This document shows, piece after piece, positions 29,427 through 40,472 of a DNA stretch of 64,000 nt; the first letter of the stretch is position 1; each line of letters begins with the position of its first letter. The translations under genes were made by a program, and so were the position numbers. The notes under the pieces are model-generated. The model worked only from the letters and a program-made list of their open reading frames with translations. It was not told the DNA's origin and did no database searches. The stretch comes from CADCWK01 sp035944555 (GTDB lineage Bacteria; Chloroflexota; Chloroflexia; Thermomicrobiales; UBA6265), in assembly GCA_035944555.1 (NCBI GenBank), contig DASZAY010000009.1:1-64000 (forward strand). The letters run 5' to 3'.

Positions 29427-31451
29427 TTGGACGATTCGCGGATCCGACCAGCACGGCATTGGTCGCTGACTCTCCGGGGGCTCGCGGTAGCGATCCTCCT
29501 CTGTGGCGCGTTCTCCACGACGGTATTCGCCGCCAGCCAGTCCGACGTCAACCAGGGTGCGACGCCCGCGGCAGGCGACGGGACGACCGACTCCACTTCG
29601 GCCGCGGCTCCGGCTGATTCGCAGGCCTTCGTCACGCTGAATCTCGATCCGGAATCCGCCCAGTTCCAGGACAGCGCTGAGCTCTCCGAGCGAGCCGGGT
29701 TCAACGATCTCGTCGCGTCGTTCCTCGATCTCGGCGACGTCGAGGCTCAGCAGATCGAGGCGCTCCTCTCGACCCTGGCGCTGACCGAAATCGGCGTCGC
29801 CATCCCGCCTGTGGACATCGAGGCGGTCGAGGCCGCGTCGACGGCCGCCGCCAACCAGGACCCCACCGCGGCCACCGACATCGCCGAGACGGCGACCGTC
29901 GCCGTGATCCTGGCGTCGTCCGACGCAGAGACGGCCTTCGGATTCCTGACCGAGCAGCTTCCGGCTCTGGCCGGTCTGCCGGCCGACGAGGTTTCCGAGT
30001 CCGATTACGAGGGCGTGACGATCGTCCAGCTCGGCGCGGGCGACGCCGGCGATCTGCCGGTCTACCTGGCCCAGGTCGATGACCTGATCGTCGTCTCGCC
30101 GACCGAGACCGAGATCCAGGACTCGATTGACGCCGCCCGGGGCAATGCCGACGACATCACCACCAACGCCGGCTACCAGCAGGTGACCGAGGTGATCGGT
30201 GGCGAGTCGATGCTGTTCAGCTACGCGGACAGCGCATCGGCCTTCAATGACCCGGCCTACCAGGAGTTCCTCTCGGGTATGGCGCTCGATCCCGCACTGC
30301 TCGGGTCGTTTGCCGGCTACAGCGGCCTCCGGGTCTATGCCGACATCGCCGCCCCGGGGTTCCGGGTCGATACCGTTCATGTCCCGGTCGGTGCGGCCGG
30401 CGGCACGCCGGTGGCCATCCCCGAGTACTCCTCGGGGATGACCGCGCAGGTGCCGGACAGCACCATGATCTACCTCGGTGGGAACGATCTCGGTGCGATG
30501 CTCGCGCCGATCATCTCGATCGGGATCGCATCGGGAGCCGCCAGCCAGGCGATCTACGCGCTCGACGGATCGTCGGACGATGGCGCTGCGGTGGCGGGGA
30601 CGCCCGAACTGACCGAGGACGAGAACTACGACGGCATCGCGAACCTGATCAACAGCTACGTGACGCTCCTGGCCGGCGAGTACGTCGTCGCCATCGGCGC
30701 CCCGGACATGGACACCCTTAACGATCCCAACAGCCTGTTCGCGCTGTTCGCCACCGAAGTCAGCGACTCCGCTCCGTTCGAGCCGCTCATCGACCCGATT
30801 GGCGAGCTCCTGTTCGGCGCAGATCAGACGGTCAGCGTCACCACCGAGCAGATCAACGGCAATGAGATCTACACCGTCGGCTCCGCGGACCGCGAGGCTG
30901 GCACTGGGGACGTGACGTTCTCCTACGGCATCGTCGACGGCCAGCTTGTCCTCGGCCTGGGCGACTCGGTGGAGACGTACATCAACGGTCCGGCAACCTC
31001 CCTCGCTGATGACCCGCAGTACCAGGCGACGTTCGACGCGCTTGGTGTCGACCCCGCTACCGGTGCGGTCGTCTACATCGACTTCGCCACGATGATTCCC
31101 TTGGTGCTGATGGGCGCCGAGGTCTTCGCCACCGAGGGTCCCGCCATTGCCGGCAGCCCCGGCTCCGAAGCGGACGCCGATCCTGCCTGCGCCGAGTACG
31201 CCACGCAGGGCGACGCCCAGGTTGCCTACGATGAGGACCCGGTCGGGCTGGCGGAGCTCGACCTGGACTTCGACGGCGATGCGTGTGAGGACTTCTTCAG
31301 CACCGGCTCCGGTGGCGCTACCCCGACCGCTGGTGGGGCGACCGACCCGCTGGCGATCGACTTCAGTGCCATCCTGTCCTACGGGCAGGTGACGTCCGCA
31401 GGTGACGGGTACACCACTTCCCAGGGCCTGCTGCTGCTCGAAGAGGAGTAG
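29427..31451 (+). CDS. Secreted DUF3352-like protein with an excalibur-type calcium motif
   Basis: A 674-residue exported protein. The start is TTG with GGAGGAAA 6 nt upstream, which puts the signal peptide at the N-terminus (SLTLRGLAVAILLCGAFSTT, end near residue 35). The body resembles DUF3352: long alternation of helices and strands, repeated VTIVQLGAGDAG / VYLAQVDDLIVVSPTE segments and a late VYIDFATMIPLVL. Near the C-terminus PACAEYATQGDAQ and LDLDFDGDACEDFF form an excalibur-like DxDxDGxxCE calcium site. The function is unknown; it is probably in the cell envelope. It is very acidic and Ala-rich. Confidence 0.8.
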   Translation: MDDSRIRPARHWSLTLRGLAVAILLCGAFSTTVFAASQSDVNQGATPAAGDGTTDSTSAAAPADSQAFVTLNLDPESAQFQDSAELSERAGFNDLVASFLDLGDVEAQQIEALLSTLALTEIGVAIPPVDIEAVEAASTAAANQDPTAATDIAETATVAVILASSDAETAFGFLTEQLPALAGLPADEVSESDYEGVTIVQLGAGDAGDLPVYLAQVDDLIVVSPTETEIQDSIDAARGNADDITTNAGYQQVTEVIGGESMLFSYADSASAFNDPAYQEFLSGMALDPALLGSFAGYSGLRVYADIAAPGFRVDTVHVPVGAAGGTPVAIPEYSSGMTAQVPDSTMIYLGGNDLGAMLAPIISIGIASGAASQAIYALDGSSDDGAAVAGTPELTEDENYDGIANLINSYVTLLAGEYVVAIGAPDMDTLNDPNSLFALFATEVSDSAPFEPLIDPIGELLFGADQTVSVTTEQINGNEIYTVGSADREAGTGDVTFSYGIVDGQLVLGLGDSVETYINGPATSLADDPQYQATFDALGVDPATGAVVYIDFATMIPLVLMGAEVFATEGPAIAGSPGSEADADPACAEYATQGDAQVAYDEDPVGLAELDLDFDGDACEDFFSTGSGGATPTAGGATDPLAIDFSAILSYGQVTSAGDGYTTSQGLLLLEEE

Positions 31452-31476
31452 CCGTCGCGTCCGGCAAGCAATCTGA

Positions 31477-31515
31477 GTGACGATGCCCGGCCGGGTTTTG
31501 GCCGGGCATCGTCAC
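31477..31515 (+). terminator. Terminator of the DUF3352-like gene
   Basis: GTGACGATGCCCGGCC and its exact complement (16 bp) around a 7-nt loop, 25 bases after the stop. Confidence 0.8.
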
Positions 31516-31645
31516 TTCCCGGTACTCGGTTTACGCGCTCGGACATTGGACCGCGCGAGACAGAGGGAGCGATCCAGAGCCGGAATCCGGGGGGATAACA
31601 GGGTTCTGGTGGGCCCGGAACCGGTGTCCTTTTCACCCTCCAACC

Positions 31646-31709
31646 TTGACAGGAACCGGTCAGAGTGGCTATCCTTTCCGTGTTAGCACTCTCGTCGTTA
31701 GAGTGCCAA
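31646..31709 (+). promoter_or_regulatory. hrcA-grpE-dnaK promoter with CIRCE operator
   Basis: -35 TTGACA (31646-31651), 18-base spacer, -10 TATCCT (31670-31675). Directly downstream is CIRCE: TTAGCACTC (31683-31691), 9-base spacer, GAGTGCCAA (31701-31709), one base off the consensus. HrcA binds CIRCE and represses until heat titrates it. Confidence 0.95.
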
Positions 31710-31729
31710 CGAGGAGAAGCGCGAGACGC

Positions 31730-32992
31730 ATGACCGACCGAGTTCCAGGTGACCAGCCGAAGAGGGATGTGACACCCGGGCCTTTCCTGCCCGGCCATGC
31801 CGGTGTCCCGCGGGCGCTCGGGCCTGGTCAGCGTACGGTCCGGGCGACGGTATCCACCGTTGCGCCGATGTCAGCCGGCCGTCGCTCGTCCGCCGTCCCG
31901 GACGGTGGCGAATGGACCAGGCCCAGCGTCTTTCGCGATGTCAGCATCTCGGATCGCCAGCGGCTGATCCTGAAGCTGATCGTTCAGGAACACGTCCAGA
32001 GTGGCCGGCCAGTCGGGTCCAAGGCCCTGACCGAGAAGTACGTGCTCGGATTCTCCTCGGCGACCATCCGGAACGAGATGTCCGAGCTCGAGTCGGCCGG
32101 GTTCATCCAGTCACTGCACACCAGCGGCGGACGGGTTCCCACTGACCTCGGCTACCGGTACTTCGTCCACATGCTGATGGACACGCCCGAACTCCCGTCG
32201 GGCGACCAGATCATGATCCGCCACCAGTTCCGGCAGGTGGAGGCACAGCTCGAGCAGTGGGTAGAGCTGGCAGCGGTAGTCCTGGCCGAGACGGCCCGGT
32301 CCGTTTCCGTCGTCACCGCACCACGACCGGCGGTAGCCCGGCTGCGCCACCTGGAGCTGATCTCGCTCCAGCCGCGCCTGGCGCTCCTGATTCTGGTCAC
32401 CCAGGACAGCATGGTCCGGCAGGTCATGCTGCGCTGGCCGGAGGACACGGATCAGCCGGCGCTCAGCCAGCTGGCTGACGAGCTCGTCGGCCAGCTGAGC
32501 GGGATGACGGTATCCGAGGTCAGGGATCAGGTCGGGCGCTCCAGTGGGGCCAAGCGGTTCGTCATCGAACGAATCGCCGCGACTCTCGGTGCGCTGGACG
32601 CAGTCGAGCAGGTCGAGATCCGGCACTCCGGACTCGAGAACGTCCTGACCCAGCCGGAGTTCGCCGGGGCGGAGTCCCAGGCACTCCTGGAGATCCTCCG
32701 GGGTGGTGGTTTCCTCAGCGCCCTGTTGCCGCAGGTCGAGAACGGTTCCGGCGTGCAGGTGTTCATCGGTGACGAGAACCCTACCTCGGAACTGCGGCGC
32801 TTCGGTGTCGTCCTCGCGACCTATGGGGTCGGCGGAGAGGTCTCCGGGCTGCTGGGTGTCCTTGGGCCGACGAGGATGGCCTATGGCCGCTCCATCTCAT
32901 CGGTGCGCTACATGGCCCAGTTGATGAGTGGCCTGGTCGCGGACCTGTACGGAGGCCAGTCCCCAACCATGAACGAGCGATTCGATCAATGA
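31730..32992 (+). CDS. hrcA: Heat-inducible transcription repressor HrcA
   Basis: About 420 residues. The HrcA winged helix begins at VSISDRQRLILKLIVQEHVQ and continues SGRPVGSKALTEKYVLGFSS, ATIRNEMSELESAGFI and HTSGGRVPTDLGYRYFV. The GAF-like inducible core ends in VLGPTRMAYGRSISSVRYM. The ATG at 31730 with GAGGAG 13 nt upstream gives ~70 extra, disordered N-terminal residues over the usual ~345; ATG 31868 is a shorter alternative without a ribosome-binding site. It is first in hrcA-grpE-dnaK and overlaps or abuts grpE. Confidence 0.95.
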   Translation: MTDRVPGDQPKRDVTPGPFLPGHAGVPRALGPGQRTVRATVSTVAPMSAGRRSSAVPDGGEWTRPSVFRDVSISDRQRLILKLIVQEHVQSGRPVGSKALTEKYVLGFSSATIRNEMSELESAGFIQSLHTSGGRVPTDLGYRYFVHMLMDTPELPSGDQIMIRHQFRQVEAQLEQWVELAAVVLAETARSVSVVTAPRPAVARLRHLELISLQPRLALLILVTQDSMVRQVMLRWPEDTDQPALSQLADELVGQLSGMTVSEVRDQVGRSSGAKRFVIERIAATLGALDAVEQVEIRHSGLENVLTQPEFAGAESQALLEILRGGGFLSALLPQVENGSGVQVFIGDENPTSELRRFGVVLATYGVGGEVSGLLGVLGPTRMAYGRSISSVRYMAQLMSGLVADLYGGQSPTMNERFDQ

Positions 32993-33003
32993 AGGATGGT
33001 GAC

Positions 33004-33633
33004 GTGACAGACGAGCGAACGACCGGACCTGACGGCGCTGTTGGTGATACGCCCGGCAGCGCCGGGAGCAACGGTTCGGCAGATGACGCCCTCGACCTTG
33101 ATCTCGAGGATTTGGTCCCGGCGGACGGCATCGACGATGAGGACATCGACATCGATGCCCTGATCGCCGAGCGCGATTCCTACCAGGACCAGTTCACCCG
33201 CGCCCGGGCCGACTACCAGAACCTGCGTCGCCGGGTCGAGAGCGAGCGGGCCACGGCGCGACAGCAGGTCGCCCGGGACATCCTGCTTCAGCTGCTGCCC
33301 GTCGTCGACGACTTCGAGCGCGCGATGAGCAACGCCCCGACCGCCGAGGATCAGCAGACCTGGGTCTCCGGTACCCGGATGGTCGGGAAGAAGATGCTTT
33401 CGATCCTCGAGCGCAATGGTGTCCGTCGGTACGAATCCGTCGGACAGCCGTTCGACCCCCGCCGGCACGAGGCTGTGGCGACCGACGGTGCCGGGACCCA
33501 TGTGGTCGAGGCGTATCAGGAGGGGTACCTCCTGGGTGACACCGTCCTCCGACCGGCCATGGTCCGGACCGGAGACGCCCCGGCGTCGTCGGGAGAGGAT
33601 GGCGCGGCGGAAAGTGACCCGCCCGTCGCATGA
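33004..33633 (+). CDS. grpE: Nucleotide exchange factor GrpE
   Basis: A 209-residue co-chaperone that releases ADP from DnaK. A ~50-residue acidic N-terminus precedes the long dimer helix (RARADYQNLRRRVESERATA) and the beta wing (FDPRRHEAVATDGAGTHVVE, GYLLGDTVLRPAMVRT). The start GTG at 33004 has AAGGA 6 nt upstream; ATG 32989, overlapping the hrcA stop, is the alternative. It lies between hrcA and dnaK. Confidence 0.95.
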   Translation: MTDERTTGPDGAVGDTPGSAGSNGSADDALDLDLEDLVPADGIDDEDIDIDALIAERDSYQDQFTRARADYQNLRRRVESERATARQQVARDILLQLLPVVDDFERAMSNAPTAEDQQTWVSGTRMVGKKMLSILERNGVRRYESVGQPFDPRRHEAVATDGAGTHVVEAYQEGYLLGDTVLRPAMVRTGDAPASSGEDGAAESDPPVA

Positions 33634-33734
33634 CCGACACGGCGCGGTAACACCTTCCCGTCACTATCGATCCAGTGAATTCATGATCCTGGCGGCGCTG
33701 CTGGCGCCGCCTTCACACAACGAGAGGACCCCCA

Positions 33735-35693
<1,959 letters not shown>

Positions 35694-35744
35694 TCCCCTC
35701 TGGCGGGCGAGGCGTAGCACGCTGACCCGAGAGGCTGACAGAGA

Positions 35745-35778
35745 AGAGGGGCGTCCTGGAATCCCGGGACGCCCCTCT
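35745..35778 (+). terminator. Terminator of the dnaK operon
   Basis: AGAGGGGCGTCC pairs with GGACGCCCCTCT (12 bp) around a 10-nt loop, then CCATGTTTTTC with a real T run. Confidence 0.8.
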
Positions 35779-35981
35779 CCATGTTTTTCATCGTCGACGG
35801 TGTGGCTGCGGGTTACGCTGCCTGCTCCGTTCGTAATCCGGTCGGTCCGCTCGGCGTGTAGTGGGAGTATGCTGAACCAGCCGTTCCCGCGGCCGACGGC
35901 GCATCGTTGCGCCGGTGCCAGTCCCGTCCGGGTGGTCCGTCCCCGTCCCGCCGCCCGCGGGGATCACAAGAGGAGAACGTG

Positions 35982-38072
35982 ATGCCGTCCCGGTACCCCC
36001 GCTGGCTGTTCGGTCTCGTCCTCGCCCTGACCCTGTTCGGGCCCGTCCCGCTCGCCGCTGTGACGGCCCAGACACCGGAGGCCGGTACGCCGCAAGCCGG
36101 CACGCCCACCATCCCCGCAGGACGCGGCATCGACCTCGACAACATGGACCTGTCCGTCGATCCGACAGAGGACTTCTACCGGTTCGCCAATGGCGGATGG
36201 CTGGACAGTGTCGAGCTGGAAGCGGACCAGGCGTCGTACGGCGTCTTCGACGAGTTGGCGGACCTGACCAACGAGCAGCTGCTTGGCGTCCTGTCCGACC
36301 TCGCCGCCGACGAGTCGGTGATCGCCGGAACGGACGAATGGACGGTCGCCCGGGTCTACGAGCAGGGACTCGACAAGGAGGCAAGGGACGCCGCCGGGAT
36401 CGACCCGGTCCGTCCCATCCTGAACGAGATCGCCGGGATCGAGACCGTCGAAGACGCCGGAGCGTTCCAGCACACGGTCAGCCTCTACAACCTCGGCGGT
36501 CTGCTGAGCCTCTACGTCGGACAGAACCCGTTCGACAGCTCCGAGTACATCGTCTATGCGAACAGCCCATACCTCGGGCTGGGCGACCCCGGGTACTACA
36601 CCGAGGACGAGTCGCTTGAGCCGATCCAGGCCGCGTACCGTCAGTCGGTGGCCGGGATGCTGGTGATCACCGGCATGGACGAAGCCGAGGCGTCGGCCAT
36701 GGCCGAAGAGGTGTATACCTTCGAGGCGACCATCGCCGGGCAGCTCTACACGCCTGAGGAGTCGCAGAACCAGGCTGACGTACTCGAGGAACTCACGGTC
36801 GAGGAGATGGCCGAGGCCGTCCCGTTCATCGACTGGGACAGCTTCCTCACCGGACTTGGGCTGAACGAGGTCGACCGCCTGACCGTCTATGAGGGCCGGC
36901 AACTGCGGGAACTGGACACGCTCGTCCGAGAGACCGACGTCGCCGTCCTCCGCGCCTTCATGGCGTCCGAGGTGATGTTCGCCTACGCTCCGTTCCTCGA
37001 CGCGACGACCTATGAGGTGTACTTCGACTTATTTGGACGGACACTGAGCGGTGTCGAGTCGCCGACGCCGAACGAGGAGCGCGTCACCAACAACCTCAGC
37101 GCGGTCTATGGCGACGTGGTGGGAGAGCGGTACGTCGCCGAGTACTTCCCGCCCGAAGCCAAGGAGCAGATCGAGGCGCTGGTCGACGACGTGATCGCCG
37201 CCTTCCGGGTCCGCCTGGAGAACAACCCCTGGATCAGCGACGAGGCGCGCGAGGAGGCACTGGCCAAGCTCGACGCCATCGTCGTCAAGGTCGGCTACCC
37301 CGACCAGTTCCGGACCTACGAGAACTACGGGATCGGTCGGAACTACGGCGAGAGCATGGTCGCGGCCGAGTACGCGTTCTACCGCGAGAACTTCGCGCTC
37401 TACGGGACCGAGGTCGACCGGACGCAGTGGTTCGCGACCGCGCAGACGGTCAACGCTTACTACGGTGGCGCGAACAACGAGATCGTCTTCCCGGCGGCGA
37501 TCCTGCAGACGCCGTTTTTCGACTACGAAGCCGATCTCGCGGTCAACTACGGCGCAATCGGCATGGTCATCGGCCATGAGATCACGCACGCCTTCGACCG
37601 CAACGGCTCCCAGCGGGACCGGAATGGCAACCTCAACAGCTGGTACACCGACGAGGACGCCGAGGCGTTCGACGAGCTCAACCAGGGCGTGATCGACCAG
37701 TACAGCGCCATCGAGGTAGCGCCGGATCTGTTCGTCAACGGCGACCAGACCGTCACCGAGAACACCGCTGACCTCGGCGGCATGCAGACCGCCTGGGATG
37801 CCCTGCAAATCGCGCTCGAGGAGAACGGCGATCCCGGCGAGATCGACGGGTTCACCCAGTCCGAGCGGTTCTTTATCGCGCAGGCGACGGTCTGGCGCGA
37901 AGTCGAACGTCCGGAATCCTTGGAGCGGCAGGTCCTGACCGGCGTCCACGCGCCGGGCGTCGTCCGGGGCGTGCAGCCGTCGCGCAACATGGACAAGTTC
38001 TTTGAGACGTTCGACATCTCCGAGGGCGACGCCATGTGGCTCCCCGAGGACGAGCGGATCACGGTCTGGTAG
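35982..38072 (+). CDS. Secreted M13-family (neprilysin-like) metalloendopeptidase
   Basis: A 696-residue exported zinc peptidase. The ATG with AGAGGAGAA upstream opens a signal peptide (WLFGLVLALTLFGPVPLAAV, end ~30), then a Thr/Pro/Gly linker. N-terminal M13 helical domain: DNMDLSVDPTEDFYRFANGG. Catalytic HEITHAFD (zinc His pair, general base Glu, ~531), ENTADLGG with the third zinc ligand (~592), and substrate motif NAYYGG. The C-terminus RITVW corresponds to the family's CxxW-type end but lacks the Cys. It degrades extracellular peptides; the target is unknown. Confidence 0.95.
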   Translation: MPSRYPRWLFGLVLALTLFGPVPLAAVTAQTPEAGTPQAGTPTIPAGRGIDLDNMDLSVDPTEDFYRFANGGWLDSVELEADQASYGVFDELADLTNEQLLGVLSDLAADESVIAGTDEWTVARVYEQGLDKEARDAAGIDPVRPILNEIAGIETVEDAGAFQHTVSLYNLGGLLSLYVGQNPFDSSEYIVYANSPYLGLGDPGYYTEDESLEPIQAAYRQSVAGMLVITGMDEAEASAMAEEVYTFEATIAGQLYTPEESQNQADVLEELTVEEMAEAVPFIDWDSFLTGLGLNEVDRLTVYEGRQLRELDTLVRETDVAVLRAFMASEVMFAYAPFLDATTYEVYFDLFGRTLSGVESPTPNEERVTNNLSAVYGDVVGERYVAEYFPPEAKEQIEALVDDVIAAFRVRLENNPWISDEAREEALAKLDAIVVKVGYPDQFRTYENYGIGRNYGESMVAAEYAFYRENFALYGTEVDRTQWFATAQTVNAYYGGANNEIVFPAAILQTPFFDYEADLAVNYGAIGMVIGHEITHAFDRNGSQRDRNGNLNSWYTDEDAEAFDELNQGVIDQYSAIEVAPDLFVNGDQTVTENTADLGGMQTAWDALQIALEENGDPGEIDGFTQSERFFIAQATVWREVERPESLERQVLTGVHAPGVVRGVQPSRNMDKFFETFDISEGDAMWLPEDERITVW

Positions 38073-38120
38073 ACAGGGGGATCAGTCCCCGTCACACCGA
38101 TCACGAGCGATACGGACCAG

Positions 38121-38154
38121 CGACGGCCCCCGCGAATCATCCCGGGGGCCGTCG
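38121..38154 (+). terminator. Terminator of the M13 peptidase gene
   Basis: CGACGGCCCCCG pairs with CGGGGGCCGTCG (12 bp) around a 10-nt loop, between the peptidase and the convergent Imm5-like gene. Confidence 0.75.
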
Positions 38155-38182
38155 CGTTCACCGGATTGGACTTTGAAGCCGG

Positions 38183-38692
38183 TCAATCCTCGAAGACGGA
38201 CCAGCAGATCTCGTTGCGCAGGCGCTGGTCGTCCAGTACGAGTTCGCGGATCGACGCGGGAAGCTGATCGCGTTGCCACCGGCACTCGTCCCGCCCGGCT
38301 TCCCCGTTCCCGGGCGCCGCGGCACGGGCAGCCTTAATCGCGTAGGCCGCCGCGCCGAGCTCGTGGGCGGCGACATGCGCGACGGCGGCAGCCTGAGCGG
38401 CGGCGTACGCGGCGAACCGTGGCGCCCCGGCTAGGTCACGCGCCGCGCCGTTGGCGTGGCCGGCGGCCGTGCGGGCCTCGGTCATGGTCACCTCGCCGCG
38501 TGCCCAGGCGCGGGCCATCTCGATCGCGTGGGATGGTCGCGGGTCGTCCGGCCGGACTGTGGAGAACAGATCGAGGACGTGTTCCGCGCTGGTCGCGGCC
38601 CACAGGGCGAGGAGCCGGTGATCGTCGTCCGTGAGGGATCCGCCGCGGCGAATCGTCACGAAGCGCGGATCCCGGACGCTGGGCAGGATCAC
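38183..38692 (-). CDS. Imm5-like putative immunity protein
   Basis: A 169-residue soluble, all-helical, Ala-rich protein. Sequence features match proteins annotated as Imm-5-like: DPRFVTIRRGGSLTDDDHRL near the start, LWAATSAEHVL, the Ala-rich repeats AAYAAAQAAAVAHVAAHELG, and ECRWQRDQLPASIRELVLDD at the end. Members were proposed as immunity partners of polymorphic toxins, but many lie in genomes without a nearby toxin, as here. The function is therefore unproven. It lies 34 bases downstream of nadK on the same strand and may be in its operon. Confidence 0.75.
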   Translation of the reverse strand: MILPSVRDPRFVTIRRGGSLTDDDHRLLALWAATSAEHVLDLFSTVRPDDPRPSHAIEMARAWARGEVTMTEARTAAGHANGAARDLAGAPRFAAYAAAQAAAVAHVAAHELGAAAYAIKAARAAAPGNGEAGRDECRWQRDQLPASIRELVLDDQRLRNEICWSVFED

Positions 38693-38726
38693 CCGAGGTG
38701 TCCCTTCCGTTCAGATCAGACAGGCG

Positions 38727-39587
38727 TCAGCTCCGCTGTGCTAGGCGTGGCGGCCGGGTTGGTGTCGCGTTGGGGCGGATCTGGTAGTTGAACTTGGTCC
38801 GCACCGCCTCGAAGAAGTTCTGCGACTTGAAGATGATCAGCCGAAACCGGTTGCGTCCCAGCCGGACGTGGATGACGTCATCCTGCTGCAGCACTCGAGA
38901 CGGCCGCCCGTCGAGGATCAACTGGGCATCGTGCTGGTTGGTAAGCAGGAGTTCGATCTCCGTGTCCTCGGCGACGATGATCGGGGTGCGGATTGGAGAG
39001 TGGCAGGAGATCGGGACGATCGCGAAGCCCCGGACGCCGCCGGTCAGGATCGGGCCGCCGGCCGCCATGCAGTAGGCCGTGCTGCCGTGAGCCGTCGAGA
39101 CGATCATGCCGTCCCCGGGATACGTGTTGACGAAGTGGCCGTCGACGTAGACCTCGACGTCGACCATCCGGAGGCCGCTCCGGATCACCACATCGTTGAT
39201 CGCCCAGCCCTCGTCGCTGAGGTCGCCATTCCGCAGGAGCGAGGCAGCCAGCGTCGACCCCTCCTCGACCTGGAACTGGCCGGAGACGAAGGCTCCCAGT
39301 GCCTCCCGCCAGTCGCGCTGCTCGACCGAGGCGAGGAAGCCGACCTTGCCGAAGTTGATCCCGAGGATCGGGATGTTGGGGTAGCGGTTGGCGCAGCGCA
39401 TCATCAGCCCGTCGCCCCCGAGCACGATGATGGCTTCCAGCAGGCCGAAGTGGCCGCGGTTGAGCGTCGCCTCGTCGACGATCGCGTAGTCGTGCTCTCG
39501 CAGGAACGTTTGGATGTCGTCGGCCAGGCCGGCCGCGCTCTGCTTGCTCTCCGCAACGACGAAGCCGACAGCGTGTTGGGTTGGCAT
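38727..39587 (-). CDS. nadK: NAD kinase
   Basis: A 286-residue enzyme making NADP from NAD and ATP. The ATG of MPTQHAVGFV has GGAG 9 nt upstream. The GGDG motif is at 57-60 (AIIVLGGDGLMMRCANRYP), followed by GINFGKVGFLA, the NAD-binding GWAINDVVIRSG, PGDGMIVSTAHGSTAYCMAA and PIISPHSP-like PISCHSPIRTPII. The usual NE/ND motif reads IND here. It follows the NrtR-like regulator by 49 bases, so the pair probably form an NAD-homeostasis operon. Confidence 0.95.
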   Translation of the reverse strand: MPTQHAVGFVVAESKQSAAGLADDIQTFLREHDYAIVDEATLNRGHFGLLEAIIVLGGDGLMMRCANRYPNIPILGINFGKVGFLASVEQRDWREALGAFVSGQFQVEEGSTLAASLLRNGDLSDEGWAINDVVIRSGLRMVDVEVYVDGHFVNTYPGDGMIVSTAHGSTAYCMAAGGPILTGGVRGFAIVPISCHSPIRTPIIVAEDTEIELLLTNQHDAQLILDGRPSRVLQQDDVIHVRLGRNRFRLIIFKSQNFFEAVRTKFNYQIRPNATPTRPPRLAQRS

Positions 39588-39636
39588 CAGTGATTCTCCG
39601 GTCATGCTGGGAGTGTTGGAGTCGGCGGCTTCGGTA

Positions 39637-40341
39637 TCAGGACTGACTGTTGGACCAGGTCGGGGTGAGATAGCGCCCCTGGTCCTCCTCGGAATCGAAC
39701 CGGTAGAGGGCCGCCGGCCGATGACTGCCGTCGCGGCGCTGCCCGTCAGTCTGGGTCAGGATGCCGGTCGCGAGCATACGCCGCCGGAAGTTGCGCTTGT
39801 CGAGGGGCTGGCCGAGGATCGTCTCATAGACATCCTGGAGTTCCCGCATCGTGAACGATTCGGTGAGCAGGTAGCGCCCGATGCTGGTGTACCCGAGCTT
39901 GGCCCGCAATCGCACCAGCGCGTAATCGATGACCTGGCGGTCGATCCGCGAGATGGTCGGAAGATCCGTCACCGGCACCCAGTCGGCACCTGGGGGCAGG
40001 GCCGGGACGCCGTCCGGTCGCGGAGAGATCAGGGCCATCCAGGCGACCACCAGCTTCCACGATCCACGCGAGGACTGGTCGACACTGATCGTGTAAAGCT
40101 GCTCCAGGTATTGCTCGGCGATGCCGGTCGTCCGGCGGGCGATGGCCGACGCCGTTCGGTCGAGCTCGGTGCCGAAATCCGGTCGACCCCGGGGGAGCCC
40201 ACGGGCGAAGGCGGTCCCTGAATCGGGCTCCCGGTCGGCCATCACGACCAGCAGCCGGTCACCGTCGCGGGTCAGGGCCACCACGCGAAGGTCGATCTCC
40301 GGGCCGGTGGCCGGGGCTGGAGGAGCGTCAGGGGCTGTCAT
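39637..40341 (-). CDS. NrtR-like regulator: degenerate Nudix domain with C-terminal winged helix
   Basis: A 234-residue protein. Residues ~15-150 are a Nudix fold (EIDLRVVALTRDGDRLLVVM). Residues ~160-225 are the NrtR winged helix (LLTESFTMRELQDVYETILG, QPLDKRNFRRRML). The Nudix box is degenerate: the REUxEE core reads SAIARR, so catalytic glutamates are lost and hydrolysis is unlikely. NrtR regulators repress NAD genes and respond to ADP-ribose. Its place directly before nadK supports a sensor role in NAD metabolism. A GCGGCGG/CCGCCGC inverted repeat (40365-40400) lies upstream. Confidence 0.85.
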   Translation of the reverse strand: MTAPDAPPAPATGPEIDLRVVALTRDGDRLLVVMADREPDSGTAFARGLPRGRPDFGTELDRTASAIARRTTGIAEQYLEQLYTISVDQSSRGSWKLVVAWMALISPRPDGVPALPPGADWVPVTDLPTISRIDRQVIDYALVRLRAKLGYTSIGRYLLTESFTMRELQDVYETILGQPLDKRNFRRRMLATGILTQTDGQRRDGSHRPAALYRFDSEEDQGRYLTPTWSNSQS

Positions 40342-40364
40342 GGCCGTCGGACCTCCTCAGGGTA

Positions 40365-40400
40365 GCGGCGGCATTAAGTCGGATGAAGTGTACCCGCCGC
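40365..40400. promoter_or_regulatory. Inverted repeat between the NrtR-like gene and the aldolase gene
   Basis: GCGGCGG (40365-40371) and CCGCCGC (40394-40400) flank 22 bases in the divergent gap, 24 bases from the NrtR-like start. It could be its operator. A TAGAAT -10 candidate for the aldolase gene lies at 40412-40417. Confidence 0.35.
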
Positions 40401-40472
40401 CGTAGGCCCCGGTAGAATGAGGACGTTTGCCGGTCGGACGGGCTCACCCCGTCAACGCAGTTGGGAGCGATC

